Assembly: GCF_010093815.1 (NCBI RefSeq)
Contig: NW_022985558.1
Location: forward strand, 68,640 to 132,639
DNA length: 64,000 nucleotides
Source: Pseudovirgaria hyperparasitica
Lineage: Eukaryota; Ascomycota; Dothideomycetes; Acrospermales; Acrospermaceae
Direction: 5' to 3'
Shown here piece by piece: positions 12,000 to 23,600 of this stretch. Made by a program: the position numbers and the translations under genes. The notes under the pieces were generated by a model. The model saw only the letters and a list, made by a program, of their open reading frames with translations. It searched no databases and was not told where the DNA came from. How positions within the stretch are numbered: the stretch's first letter is position 1; every line of letters starts with the position of its first letter.

Positions 12000-12732
12000 A
12001 AATCCTCGTCGCTCTACTACTCTCACACACACACACACACTTCCACATCCTTCACATCTTCTCTTCCCCCCATCTCGACAAACACCCATCCAGCAACGTC
12101 TCTCTCACTTAGTTTATTCTTTCTGCTCGATTCTTCTTCGTGTTTTTCGTTCGTGTCTGTTCCGTCTCGCTCGGCTCGTCGTCTGCACCAGAGTCCTCTG
12201 AGCGAAGTGTTGGCCGCGTCCTCACCCCTTTCACGACTGTCCAATGCTCTTCTAACGGATCCCTTCTCCGCCTCCACGGAAGGCCGTGAGATCGACTTCG
12301 TTGCTCAACGACTCCTTCTCCCATCGCCTACCATCTCGGCTGCTTTCCATTCTACCTTCTGTGTTAATAGACAGTTACGGCTTCGCCTTTATTTGCTTCT
12401 CCCTTAATATCTGTCGCCCACCGGTCGCTACAAACAGGTGAAAGTCGGAAGGGGGTACGTAACCTCTCTCTATCTCTCTCTCGTCTCCCTCTCTCCTCTC
12501 CCTCAAGCAGAACACGTCGGTCCTTGTCTGCACAACGACTTCTTAACCTTCTTCAACATCTCCAATGCCTTGCCCATACATCATTGCAGCTTCGTGCTAA
12601 TTAGCTCTCCCTTCTGCAGCTCACCTTTCGTTACCGTTCTGGAAACGACATCCACTCTGCTCATCACTTCCTTGCTGAAACAAGGAATTGAGCTAGCGGT
12701 TGCTTAACACACTGGTCTTCACTCACGCTCCG
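12000..12732 (+). promoter_or_regulatory. Pyrimidine-rich 5' leader of BNI4
   Basis: Strongly C/T-biased on the plus strand with a (CA)9 run at 12023-12040 and CTCTCT runs near 12470-12505. Such tracts commonly mark transcription start regions and leaders in filamentous fungi. A possible leader intron runs from the GTACGT at 12455 to the CAG near 12510, after a long pyrimidine tract. Open frames here are low-complexity and probably only upstream ORFs. Confidence 0.45.
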
Positions 12733-15131
12733 ATGGCTGAGGTACTTGCACCGATAATACAACAATCCGGTTCCATGACCATGCTTCATTCTCCTTCGGA
12801 TGCCTTCCAGAAAACCTCCCAGCCTTCACATTCCTCTCGCTCAAACCAGATGCCGCGAACACATACATACAATAGTCAAAATGGAGGATCAGGATATAGA
12901 GGCACTTCAGCTGCTCCTGTGGCTCCATACGCCTTCTCAGCGACGCCCCAGTTACGGCAGGAGCAACATCGCACTTTGTCTGCCCCGTCTGTCCCACTTG
13001 TGAACCCAGGCACATCTGGTAACATGAACCCAAGACAGTGGCAGCCAAGTCATGTCTCCACCGCGTCAGACTCTACAGCGTCTACGGTGTCGTCTGGCAA
13101 TTCAGTTTCGGCAGCGAAAGGCGATGCTTCCAAGACTGAAAAATCGTCAACAATTCCACCTTTCGCCGCCGCTCCAGACCTCTCACTCGCCTTCGATTCT
13201 GTCTCGAAGCCTTCGCCCGATCGTTATCGTCGCTCTGCTCGCCGTACAGAGCAAGGAAGTTCATCCTCTTTGCCCATAACACCACCTACCATGTCCAGGT
13301 CTGCCATGCCTTCTGGTTCAGGCATGCCCAATGTCGCGCATCTTTACAATCTCAACGTACAGCAACCTATTGCACCTGTCCATCATCGCACTACCAGCGT
13401 CGATGACTTGCACGTACGCACTGGGGCCTCAGATCAGGCAAAGAGATACAGACGACGAAGTTTGGGTGGACTAGACGGAGACGCTTTCACGAATGCTCCT
13501 CGATTCGTTCAGCCTACCACGAAGGCTGTAGAAAAACCTCCGATCAAAGGCCCAGACTCGAATGACGCTAGGCGATCACCGAATGCCGATCGACCGGCTA
13601 GCCATACAAGACAAGGTAGTCATGATAGCGGGTCTTCTCACCGACCGTCCTCGAGGGCCTCGTCACGCCCATCTTCAGTGAGTCTCCTTCAATTCTAACT
13701 TCATCATCTGCGTCATTGAACCAGATGACTAACATTGGGCAGTCGAAACAAGACCAAACGAGGCCAGCGTCTTCTGCAGGCTCACGAAGCGACCAAAGGA
13801 ACATCAACATTCCCCCTCGAGGCTCTTCGGATGCCAACAAGCGCCTCGTCGCACCCTCCCCATTGTCTAAGCCAATGTCCAGCGGCGAAACTGACTCAGT
13901 CACGCCATCCACTCCTACCGAGACTCCACAAAGTCCAGCTGTTCAGCGGCTCACGGCTTTGAACGATGGAAAGGCTGATAACAAGGGGATGAAGTCGAGG
14001 CTTCGAAGAGCCTTTTCATTTGGTTCTGCTGCCGAGTTACGACGAGCCACTGCAGAGAACAATCTGACATCTGAAAGAGCAAAGCTTCGAAAGGAAGGGC
14101 CCCACGACGAACTTGACCCCGAAGATGCTGCCATTGCTGCAAAGCAAGAAGCTGCTGGCATTGGTGCCGGTATCTACTCTGGACAAGGTGGGTTCTCGGG
14201 CTCAACCGATAATCTGTCTATCTCTTCAACGGCTTCTTCGGCCTCTATAATGCTCCGAAAGATGGGCAAGGGCATGAAGAAGGGTGGTCGCTCCATCAAA
14301 GGGCTTTTCAGGCCAAAGTCTGTCATTGGAGTCCCGGCTGCGGATACTGCGCTTGCGCAACCTAGCCAAGCCCAAGTCTCCATGGTCACAGTCGAAGCTG
14401 AAAGGGAAAAGGTCAATGTCAATGCCGACCCGCACGATCAAGTCGGGGGTGGTACTGCTTATCCGAAACTAGAGCGTAATTCCATCGATGCCTCTACAGT
14501 GACGGATGTTGGACGTCCTTCGTCGATGCGGGGTCAGGCTGGTGATGCATCTGGTCGGAAGAGCATTATGGGAGGGGATCGCGAGCGTGCTGAAGTACTG
14601 GCTGGTATCAGGAAGGGCATCCTTAAACGTGAGTACTAATTCGCTCAATTTTGGTCGGGAGCATGACTGAACGTGTAAAGGTCCGATGGACGGTTCTTCT
14701 CCCATCCTTCGGCCCGTCGATGGGCTGCAACAGGTTGAGACACCGGTGTCGAGTGCCCCCAGTACCCCCAAGGATGATCACTCTCGTCCTGTGCAACTTC
14801 CCATTACCGAAGATTACTTCAATGGCATACCACGCTTCGGAAATTCCAGCACGAAAAGTCTGCCAAACACACCCAACTCCCGTAACATCTCGTTCAGTCC
14901 GCGCATACAGTTCCACGACGCTTGGTCCAGCTCTGAATATGATCGCAGGGGTGATGTTGCGACTTGCAATAGGCTCACACCAATGCTAGCGCAACAGATC
15001 AAGGAGGAGCTCAACTCTTTCAAAATGGTACGTCACAGCCTGTTTGAACGCGCTACAGCCCGGAAGCTTACATGTCTTTGTAGGAAATGGAAGTTCACGA
15101 ACTCTCGAAACCACACACGCATTTCTTCTAA
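12733..15131 (+). CDS. BNI4: Bni4-like chitin-synthase/PP1 scaffold protein
   Basis: Four exons, 12733-13677, 13743-14628, 14681-15027 and 15084-15131 (introns 65, 52 and 56 bp), give 741 aa starting MAEVLAPII. Most of the protein is Ser/Pro/Thr-rich and predicted disordered, with a basic patch KMGKGMKKGGRSIKGLFRPK in the middle. The extreme C terminus is the diagnostic part: SPRIQFHDAW (RIQF at 685-688, an RVxF-type protein phosphatase 1 docking motif), YDRRGDVATCNRLTPMLAQQ, and a THFF ending. This matches the conserved end of yeast Bni4, which tethers PP1 (Glc7) and chitin synthase machinery at the bud neck. In a filamentous fungus the place of action is presumably septa or growth sites (inference). 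The last exon encodes only 15 residues plus the stop, so automated annotation may miss the conserved THFF end. Confidence 0.85.
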
Positions 15132-17682
15132 TGACCACGCATCATCCCTCAGGGATATTCACGGCGTCTTGGCGATATTTTCAACCTTACTGTTTGGTCG
15201 GGTTTTTGTGCAAGCAGCATTTACGAGTCCACTCGCAACCTCTGCTTTGTTTCTTTCAACGTCTTCTGGCTATGAAGGTTATTGTCATTTGCGCATGTAT
15301 TCAGCCGAAGATGTTCGCAGTGCATTTTGAGCGCACGACACGGGAGTGACGATGACGCGAAGAGAGATTTAAGCACAACCGGTCACGTATCTAACCGATG
15401 CGTCGTCCAGTGTTATCGGTCTCATTGAGGATGGCTGATGGATTCGCTAGCGTAGCTCATTCGTATTCGTCCTCCTTTCGTCAAAGTCGTAGCTCCGCAG
15501 CTACTTCTGTCCACTGTCGCTCATATCTCTCTTTTATTGCTGTCTGCTCCTGCTAGAAATGAGCTGCTGTGTCATCCCTCTCCTTCGGGGCAGCTAGAGC
15601 GAAAAGCATATCTGTAAAGGCAGTACTGGTTCACTATAAGCCTGCATCTGCCATTCGGGAGGTCTTAGTTTTGGACGGTTTGGAGGATCATATTCTCAAA
15701 TGGGAGATAGCAGTAAGGGGATCCGAGGATAAGGAAAACACCTGAAAGAATCGCTCGAGCTTGTGGCAATCCATTTGCCATGAGATCAGAGCTCATCAAT
15801 AATAAATTACTGCCGGTTTTGGGAGCTTCTCCATATTGTCTTTCTTGAACCGTGCTGAGACATCTCTTTGCTACTGTGCTTGCTCACCAGACAGCAACAC
15901 GCCAACAACAATATGTGCTTCGCTCAAAGATCAGCATCATGGTCACTGGTCAGGAGTATCGTGGCTGACCTGCCCTGCCCTGCATGCACTGAAGTGGTGC
16001 GTGCGTGCATGCGTGCATGCTTGATTCGTCACGTAATTAACGTTAGAATCGTCACGTAACTGTAGCAGCTAGTGCCGGTCCCCCTCCCTACCTTAATTAA
16101 TTATTAATAATAATCGGGCTTTGTCTTCCTACTAATTATTTAGTGACTGTTCTAAACTCAAATAATTTTAGCTTGTTTCGCACCACCACCACCACAGACA
16201 GAATAAGTCAGGGGCGCGGGAACAACCTGTGCCGCCGCCGCTGCCGCCGCCGTCGTTGCTGTCGTCGCTTGACTGACTCTTGAGACGTCGTCGCTTTAGT
16301 TAATTGATTAGTGGCGGTGTTTTTTGAGTCCGTGGAGCGTGTGGTTAATTTAGTACTCTGTAGGTATGTAGAGGTAGGTATGTAGAAGAAAGAAGTAGAG
16401 GGGTGAATTTAGAGGTAATTAGAGGGAGCAGCAGCAGGAGTAGTAGCAGCAGCCACTACTTACTTGATAAAGAGCTTTTTAAACTCTGACCTTGACTTGA
16501 TTAACTGGTTTTATTTTACTTTTCGACTTATTACTTACTGCAGGTGCGCCCTTGTTGCTTGCTGCTGATGAACCATGAGGCAGGCGGGTGGGTATTGTAT
16601 TCTTTGTCCGGGGGTTCTAGTGAATTCACGTTGTGGATGGGATTGGGGCATTATGTGGAATGGAGGTGCGGAGTAGGGAGTAGGAGATGTTGAGACTTGT
16701 ATTTTATATGTATATATGTATATATATATAGACAGACATATACGTAAAGGACGTGAGTAACAGGCAGGAAATACGCCAAACCACAAGCATTGCTACATTC
16801 GTTCTATCCATCAGCATAAACACACCACCGACAGCCTAGGCTTTTGACAAGAGATATCCTGTGCTGATGGCTCCACAGGGCTTTGCTCGCCAGCAGGTCT
16901 ATTGGAGTATTAGGGTGCATGCAGTAGCAAAAGAGGATGATATAGGAGAATGTTGTTATACGCTATACTACTAAAGTCCGAGATTCGCTGCATTTCATGG
17001 AGAGGGACATGTCCAAGACCTGATATGGAACGGCTATTGGGATTTTGTGGGTAGAGGACGCACCACATGGTTGGTACCTTGAATACACTGAAGGTTATGC
17101 AATATATGGGCTCGAAAGATATGCATTCTCGCATAGCGGATTTGTTTAGATTCCAGACTGTGCTTGTTTTCCAGACTGTGCTATTGTTGGGAGTGGAGGT
17201 GAAATTGTGCACTGTGAGGATAGAGTGGATATGGGACTTTTTGGAAACATGGCTTGGTGATATATATGTGGCTATCAGTTCTCTGTCCTGAATTTTGACG
17301 AAGCAGCATCATGTTGAAGACTGCGTAGAGTTTGTGTGCGCGTCATACATCCAACGAAGAATGACAGATCATGTATAAATAAAGGGGACGTTGCTGAAGG
17401 CACGAATCCACCACAGGTAACAGGCAAACAGTTGGTGTATCAATCGGATGGCTCTCAAATACGTCAATAACACTCAGAATTGATTCCACATTTAGCACTG
17501 TCTGAATTGTGATCAGGCAAAATTATTAACTTGGAAAGCTGTGCGTAATCATTTGTATAGCTGACTGCCATATCACTGCCAGACTGACTGAGGAATACCA
17601 AGGGAGAACGGCACACAATCCTATCCACTCCCCTTTCATGTTCATGTTCACATCCATGCTCTCATAAGACCCATCATCTGCT
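15132..17682. other. Intergenic region between BNI4 and the MFS gene
   Basis: 2.5 kb between convergent genes with no convincing coding frame. It contains a GCC/GTC trinucleotide-rich tract near 16229-16270, AT-rich AATTAATTATTAATAATAA near 16095, a GTGC/GCAT-rich stretch at about 15997-16022, and a duplicated TCGTCACGTAA motif (16026 and 16048). Confidence 0.5.
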
Positions 17683-19728
17683 TCACAGACTTGCCTTTCC
17701 CTGACTCTCAAACGGCAGTATAAGCACTAGCAAGCCCGCTGCGATAAACAAAGCCCCGCTTGTGTACACCGGTGCACTTGTCTCCAAGTCGCTATAAATC
17801 GCGATAATAGGCGCCATGATACCAAATATGCGATTCGCCGTGGCCGTCAAAGCATTCCCTGTCCCACGATCTTTTGTTGGGAAGATCTCGGGCGTGTACG
17901 CATACAATACTGCATACATGACGTTGCTGCAGAAATTGAACGCGCAATTCCAGCCAAGCAGCTGATTCGATGTAACAGCTGTTGTTGAAGCGTAGAGGAA
18001 CACACCTGTCGCGACAGTGGACAAAGCGAGAGTACCTTTGCGTCCGAAACGTGGAAGGTCGACGAGGAAGCCTCCTAGTATGGCCCCTGGGACGCCAAGC
18101 ACTGCGATAATCAGAGAGTTACGGTAGGTGATATACGTCGAACCGTCACCAAAGTCAAGGCCACGTTGCCGCTGAATGAAGGGAAGGAATGCCTTGAAAG
18201 GTCAGTCATGAAACCACGTAGTCGACAATGTCGCCTACATTGTAGAGGGGAAAAGCTAGCCCGATGAACCCCCAGATAAGTATAATGAGAGTAGTGGAGA
18301 ATCCCATCTTCTTTGTTCTATATAGAGCACGAACATGATCAGCGTTGAGCTTCTCGAGACGTCTTTTGATGGCAGCGGTCGCAGCAGTTTCTTGTATCGT
18401 GCCTTCGGGTTCGACAGCCTGTAGATCTTCAATCGTCACTATACAATGTTAGTCATCGATAACCACGGGGCGCCGGTAGGCTTCATGGAAATTGCGCACG
18501 GTTCGATGTCCTCCCGTTGCGTCTTGCAACCTCATGAACAATCTTGACAGCCTCTTCGTTACGCCCTTTGCCCATCAAGTACTTTGGAGATTCGTAGATA
18601 GTGAAGCAACCAAACCGTACGAGGAACATGATCATGGCCAGACCACCCATGCAGATCACGAAGTATCTCCACCCCATGTTCTGCGACCTCGTACAGCCTG
18701 CAGCCTCTTCACAGCTCATATTCCCCAGAAGGGGCCATGCAATCAGGTTTGCGACGACCTGTGCAAAAGCCCAGTTAATGGAGAGAACCGTGAGGAGATA
18801 CTGATGACTTCCTGGCAAGAATTCGAGGAAGATGGCCGAGTCAACAGGGAGGTTTCCCCCAACACCGAAGCTCCACAGGGCCGCAAAACAACCGATTGCA
18901 GCAAAGTTGGGCGAGCTTGCAGCGATCAGACCGAAGACGCTGGTGATGCCCAGAGTGAGATTGAAACCCCAACGGCGCCCAAATATGTCGCATCCAAAAC
19001 CCCAGAACATGGCGCCGGCGAGAAGCCCAATGTTCTGAGAAAGAGATAGCAATGGGGGCTTGCTGGGGTTGAATTCGCTGGCGATTGATGGTACTAAGTG
19101 AATTAGTATTTTGCTCAAGTTGCCGGTCGAACAGGTCCATTTCGATGGAACCATCGCAGCATAGGCTTACGAATGAGTGAGGTAACTGCCTGTTGTGAGC
19201 CTCTGTCATTCAAGCTGGGATCTAAAAGTCCACTACATACCAACAGGCCAAGCGTTGTCGCTCGCCCAACCGAAGCCGACTACAATGAAGAGTTGCCATT
19301 GATACCATCTCATCAGCGAGTCAGTATTGTTGTTGGCATAGTGTGTGAATGACTCGATACGAGTCGAACATACCCCATCCCAATGTCCTGGATCTGCACA
19401 TGGGTTAACAGATCCCGAGAATCGGAGCGACAAAGATTCTACTATCACTTACTGCCGCGTTGAGTATTTTCGCTTTTGCTTCATACACTGGATCTAGTTG
19501 TCCCGGAAGAGCCGCCGCCGGACCTTCACCCTCTCGGACAGAGCTAGGCGACCTTGTCACCTCATAAGTCTTGTTATCTGCTTCGGCGCCGGTTGGCGAT
19601 GCAGTGGAATCAACCATTTCACCACCCTTTGCTAGCAATAGTGCATGAAAGCGGCTCAGGAAATTCGACACGCGATTCGGTGCAGAAGCGTCGTTTATCA
19701 GGCCGGAAACCTGCTGCGATGGCGCCAT
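17683..19728 (-). CDS. MFS transporter (SVOP/sugar-phosphate type) with two micro-exons
   Basis: Seven exons: 19728-19453, 19393-19374, 19308-19241, 19185-19171, 19093-18500, 18438-18239 and 18192-17683. They sum to 1683 nt, 560 aa. Exons 2 and 4 are only 20 and 15 nt. They are needed to restore the conserved string ILNAA-IQDIGMG-WYQWQLFIVVGFGWASDNAWPV-VTSLI-LPSIASEF at the first helix. About twelve hydrophobic helices follow, with MFS motif A-like GCDIFGRRWGF, and LVDLPRFGRKG and TPEIFPTKDRGTGNA in the C-terminal half. The family is the SV2/SVOP-like branch of major facilitator transporters at the plasma membrane or vacuole. The substrate is not predictable. The N-terminal 90 residues are cytosolic and Ser/Glu-rich. 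Confidence 0.88.
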
Positions 19729-20631
19729 CGAGGAGATGGATGCGCTATGTCTGAAGCGGCAATATGGAAGACGATCGTCGTGGCGCTATTATAGTGAGCT
19801 GGAGTACATAATACGTAGCTGCTTATGTTTACAGGTTGTGCACCTACACGGTAAATCTCGCTTCTTTTCCTTTATCGCTATTGCACTTGCCCAGGTGATG
19901 AGTCCTAGGATCCGTAGATACTCGGTCCCAGGTTCTCAGATACGTATGAAGCGTGAAGCAAAAAATATGGAATTGTTCAATGGCTCGCTTATAATCAATC
20001 TAGTATAATTCGATCATAGTACGTTCTATTTATAACCCTTCGGACAGGTCAACACGAAGTTTCATCTATTTATTCGGGGCTCAAGTCTTCCTCAGTTAGT
20101 GTGAGAGAGCACTGAATTTGCGCAATGTCAAAGAGAATCATATATTGATGCTTCCGCAGTCACCAACGTTTACCGTGCCTTGAACTACCAAAACCCTGAG
20201 CGCTAAGTACACAGTAATTAAACAAATTTTCCGCATATGATCAGAGATGACAGATACGAAAAGAAAGAGACCGGGTATCCTAGTTATCTGGGGTATGCTG
20301 GGGTGTTGTTGGTGTATCGTGCTTCAACAGTGCCCGTTGTAATGAATCAGTGTCCGTTGCAATAAGTCAGTGTTCGCTGTAAATCAGTGTTCGCTGCAAA
20401 TCAGTGTTCGCTGTAAATCAGTGTTCGTTATAAAAAGTCAGTGTTCGCTGCAACAAATCAGCGTCCGTTAGAGCAAATCAGTGTTCGTTGCAATATACCA
20501 GTGTATCGTTGAGATGAACCAAGGCTCACGCAAAACGTGTATCGCAGAAGATGTATCGCGAAGGTGTAGTACAAATGTGCTTCGTGAAGAGTCACACCGA
20601 ATCGTACTCCGCCTTTGGAATGAAGACCAAT
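19729..20631. other. Intergenic region between MFS and RdRP genes
   Basis: 0.9 kb holding the MFS promoter on the left and the minisatellite plus the likely 3' UTR of the RdRP on the right. No coding frame is supportable. Confidence 0.5.
20328..20519. repeat. Ten-unit minisatellite downstream of the RdRP gene
   Basis: Ten direct head-to-tail units that each begin with a CAGTGTTCGCTG-like core. Unit lengths by eye are 20, 20, 17, 17, 17, 20, 20, 20, 20 and 21 nt; the central three are nearly identical and the outer ones diverged. The array lies 113-304 nt beyond the RdRP stop codon, so it may be in that gene's 3' UTR. It is not a CRISPR array: there are no spacers and this is a eukaryote. Confidence 0.85.
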
Positions 20632-23600
20632 TCAAGTTATCGCTTCGAGAGCCTCATCATCACAAACATCTTGAACGGCATCGGCCCGCTCGTCTATGCT
20701 TTCGTCCACCACACGGTTTGAGGCTACCTTCCGAGGCTTCAGAGACATCCACATCTTTTGTTCGAGGAATCGCGTCCGTCCAGAAGAGACTGCTTTGATA
20801 TAGCACAGCTCTAAGCCAGCCATGCGGAAGGCAAGCGACTGCGACTTGTTGATCTTACCTAGACATCGGATAAACAGTGCCGAAGCTTTCAGTAACGACC
20901 ATTCTGAAGGAGCTCCTGAAGCAACAGGTCTAAGCAGTCGTGAGACAACACGGTCCTCTTTGTTTATCGGGTAGACGTTTCGATATCCATCAAAACATTC
21001 TTTGATGCATGCACCGATCTCATCCTTTGTATCCATATCCTTCGTCATGATGCTATTCCAATACTCGAGAATCTTTCCCAACCTGCCATCGATATGCTTG
21101 ATTTCGATCTGCATCACTTTGTCATTACTCTCACTACGAGAAGCACGATATCTCTCATCGTCGTAAGGCTTCGACAGGGCAACATCCTCTGCCTTGGCCT
21201 TCTGCAGAATATTGGAAACCTGTAAGATGGTTTCTTCAATGTGTGGGATCATTAGCTCAAAGAAGAGGTCGTCGTTGACATTCTTGACATGCTGATTCTT
21301 ATGCGACATAATTTCCGGAATCAATTTGCTATTCCATTTCGACTGTGCAATATGCTTCATTGCTCTTTTGTATGCTGGATCGCTGCTTGACTCGTTCAAT
21401 TTGATATCACCAAACGATTTTTTGAGCCGATTGAACCTCCCGTTATCATAAGAATAGCCATTCTTCATGCAGTCAACTAAGAGGTCATGAATATCGCATA
21501 AGACTTCAGTCTTCGGAGATCTGATGGTCCCCTCGGCATAGCATAATTTCTCATGGGTCAGTGTAACCACCCCTAAGAGGTTTTGCTTCAGTCGAAAGTC
21601 GAACGCCTCCCGAATAAAGTGAGAGACCGAATGTTCCTTGCGCATTACTTCCTTTAGACTCCGCTGGTCGACTGAGATCTCATAGTCTGCTGGAGTCGGA
21701 TTTTCGACGGGTGCCGGGGCATTCATGAAGAAGTTTGTAAAATCCTCTTCCCAGCATATCCAGAAAGTGTCACCGTCGTAGTCACCACCTTGTAGTTTGT
21801 TCGCAAGTGCGTGCCTGCCTTTGCAAGGAAATACGACAACATCGTAAAGGTGTCGGAGCTTTTCTTTGGAGACAATTCTGACCTTTTGGAGATCTGATCT
21901 TCTGAGTGCCGGGTTCCTGGCCACGAGTGCTTCTGTCTTTTCAAAAGACGTCCGAGACTGCCCAGTACTGATATCGTGGAAAGGCTTGCGAAATTGAATG
22001 AATATCTCGCCAGGTTCCAAGACCATGTAAGGATCGACAATGCCGATAGCAATCGTACTCTTCGCTACTGGCAAACGGAAATACTTAGCGGTGTCCAATA
22101 GGTTGGGGAAAATGATGCTTTGGGCTAAGTTGGCAAGGTGTTTGAACTCGGTGGGCTTGAAACCAGCTCCAATCATAGCTTTCACACACTCCGTATGGGA
22201 GGAATAGAATCCTGCCTGGATACTGGTTTCGCCATTGTGGTCCATATATGTCCCGCACGTATCCTCAATCCATTTTTGAAGTAGCAGTCCGGAATCATCT
22301 GGCGACTTCAGAATATCCAGAATTGTCTGACGCTGTAGGTCCATCGAATGCTTCAGAGTTCTCGTGATATACTCAACACTGACCCCTCGATCTGTGAGAA
22401 TTGGCAAGAACCCTTGATATAGCGCTGCAGGTTGGAGAGGCCGGCTATAAGTCACCATTTCAAACGTGAGTCGATCTTTGTCGAATGTCTTGTCAGAGGA
22501 GTCACGGAGATGAGCCTTGAACTTCAGTTGACTCGGGCGAATCTCGATCCACACATCTGTATCCTCAACGCGATCTGTGGAGCCATCGACAAACCAGACA
22601 CCCTTCGCTCCGCCAATTCGTGCTTGGAAGGCGCTTGGGACTGGTCCCGACTCATTGGCTAATTTCCATATCTGCCTAGCAGCTTCAGAGGATATTCTGG
22701 CACATCCATCTGTCATGTCCATGCCTGGTTTGGGCCTGGGGGACCAGTCCAGCTTCTGGTCGTTGAAAGCTGTACATTCGGGTGTGCCGTCGGCTTTGAT
22801 ATCAGGTATGAATTTCACCTGGCTCGGCTTGAAAACCAGTAACGGTATGGTGCGCGAGAAGCCCAGATCCAGTCGTGCAAAAGCCTTCAAATAGTTCTTG
22901 TCATTGTTGAGCGACAAAGGCATAAACCAATTGATCAGATCAAAGAGATTCATCTCAGCGTGCATTGGCGGTCTCTTTCCTGCAATAGAACCCAAGAGTT
23001 GCTGAGGCATTCGTGGTAATATCCCGCAGCCGGACATAGCGAATAAGATTATACGGTATTTTGACGCTTCATTCTTGAGCCGTGCCGTTTTGCTTGTTTT
23101 CGTCTCTTGTAGGTGAACTGCCCGCCACACGCGACCAGCGAAACTATGATTCGTGCGGAGCCATTCTTTAAATCGTGTTACGAATTTGTCTTCGTACATC
23201 CCCAATCCCTTTGGCATGCCTCTTGAAGTAGGAAAGGTGATGTATAGAAATCTATCTGATCCAAAGACTCTTTGGAAACGGCATGAGATCTCCTTAACCG
23301 GTGGTTCGAGTTCAAGTCTACAAAGAGATCGTTCATTGCGGCTGTTAAAAATGACGTTACCCTTCAGGGTATATTGTCCAGGTTCTTCAGAAGAGCATGG
23401 CCACAATGTCTTGGGTCCCCGTGATACTCTTTTAGGTAGTCCTTCTATGCGTGTCCAGAAGCTATCCCAGGCAATCGGTACTTCAGTGGAGAATTTTGCA
23501 ATGACCTCATCAGGCGGTAGCTTGTTCACTAGAGCAGCCCGAGTACACTCGAAGTGAGTAAGGAAGTCCAAGAAGCCAAATTTATCCGATATAGTGTCAA

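Larger units (their letters stand above)
7243..12732. other. Gene-poor 5.5 kb region with low-complexity tracts and the BNI4 leader
   Basis: No frame longer than about 150 codons and none with a recognisable motif. From 9.3 to 11 kb no strand carries a persuasive coding stretch. The left part should hold the promoter of the Herp/Usa1-like gene. The right part (about 11.9-12.7 kb) is pyrimidine-rich, as expected of a long fungal 5' leader for BNI4. Embedded tracts are listed separately. A non-coding transcript or a decayed element is possible but cannot be shown. Confidence 0.5.

Noticed and set aside
11979-12407. 142-codon plus-strand frame rich in Ser and His
   Set aside because: It falls in the pyrimidine-rich leader of BNI4, is low complexity, and has no motif. 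An upstream ORF at most.
20328-20519. CRISPR-like array
   Set aside because: Units are contiguous without spacers and the genome is eukaryotic; this is a minisatellite.
22432-22662. Plus-strand frames inside the RdRP and other large minus-strand genes
   Set aside because: All are short antisense shadows of conserved coding exons.
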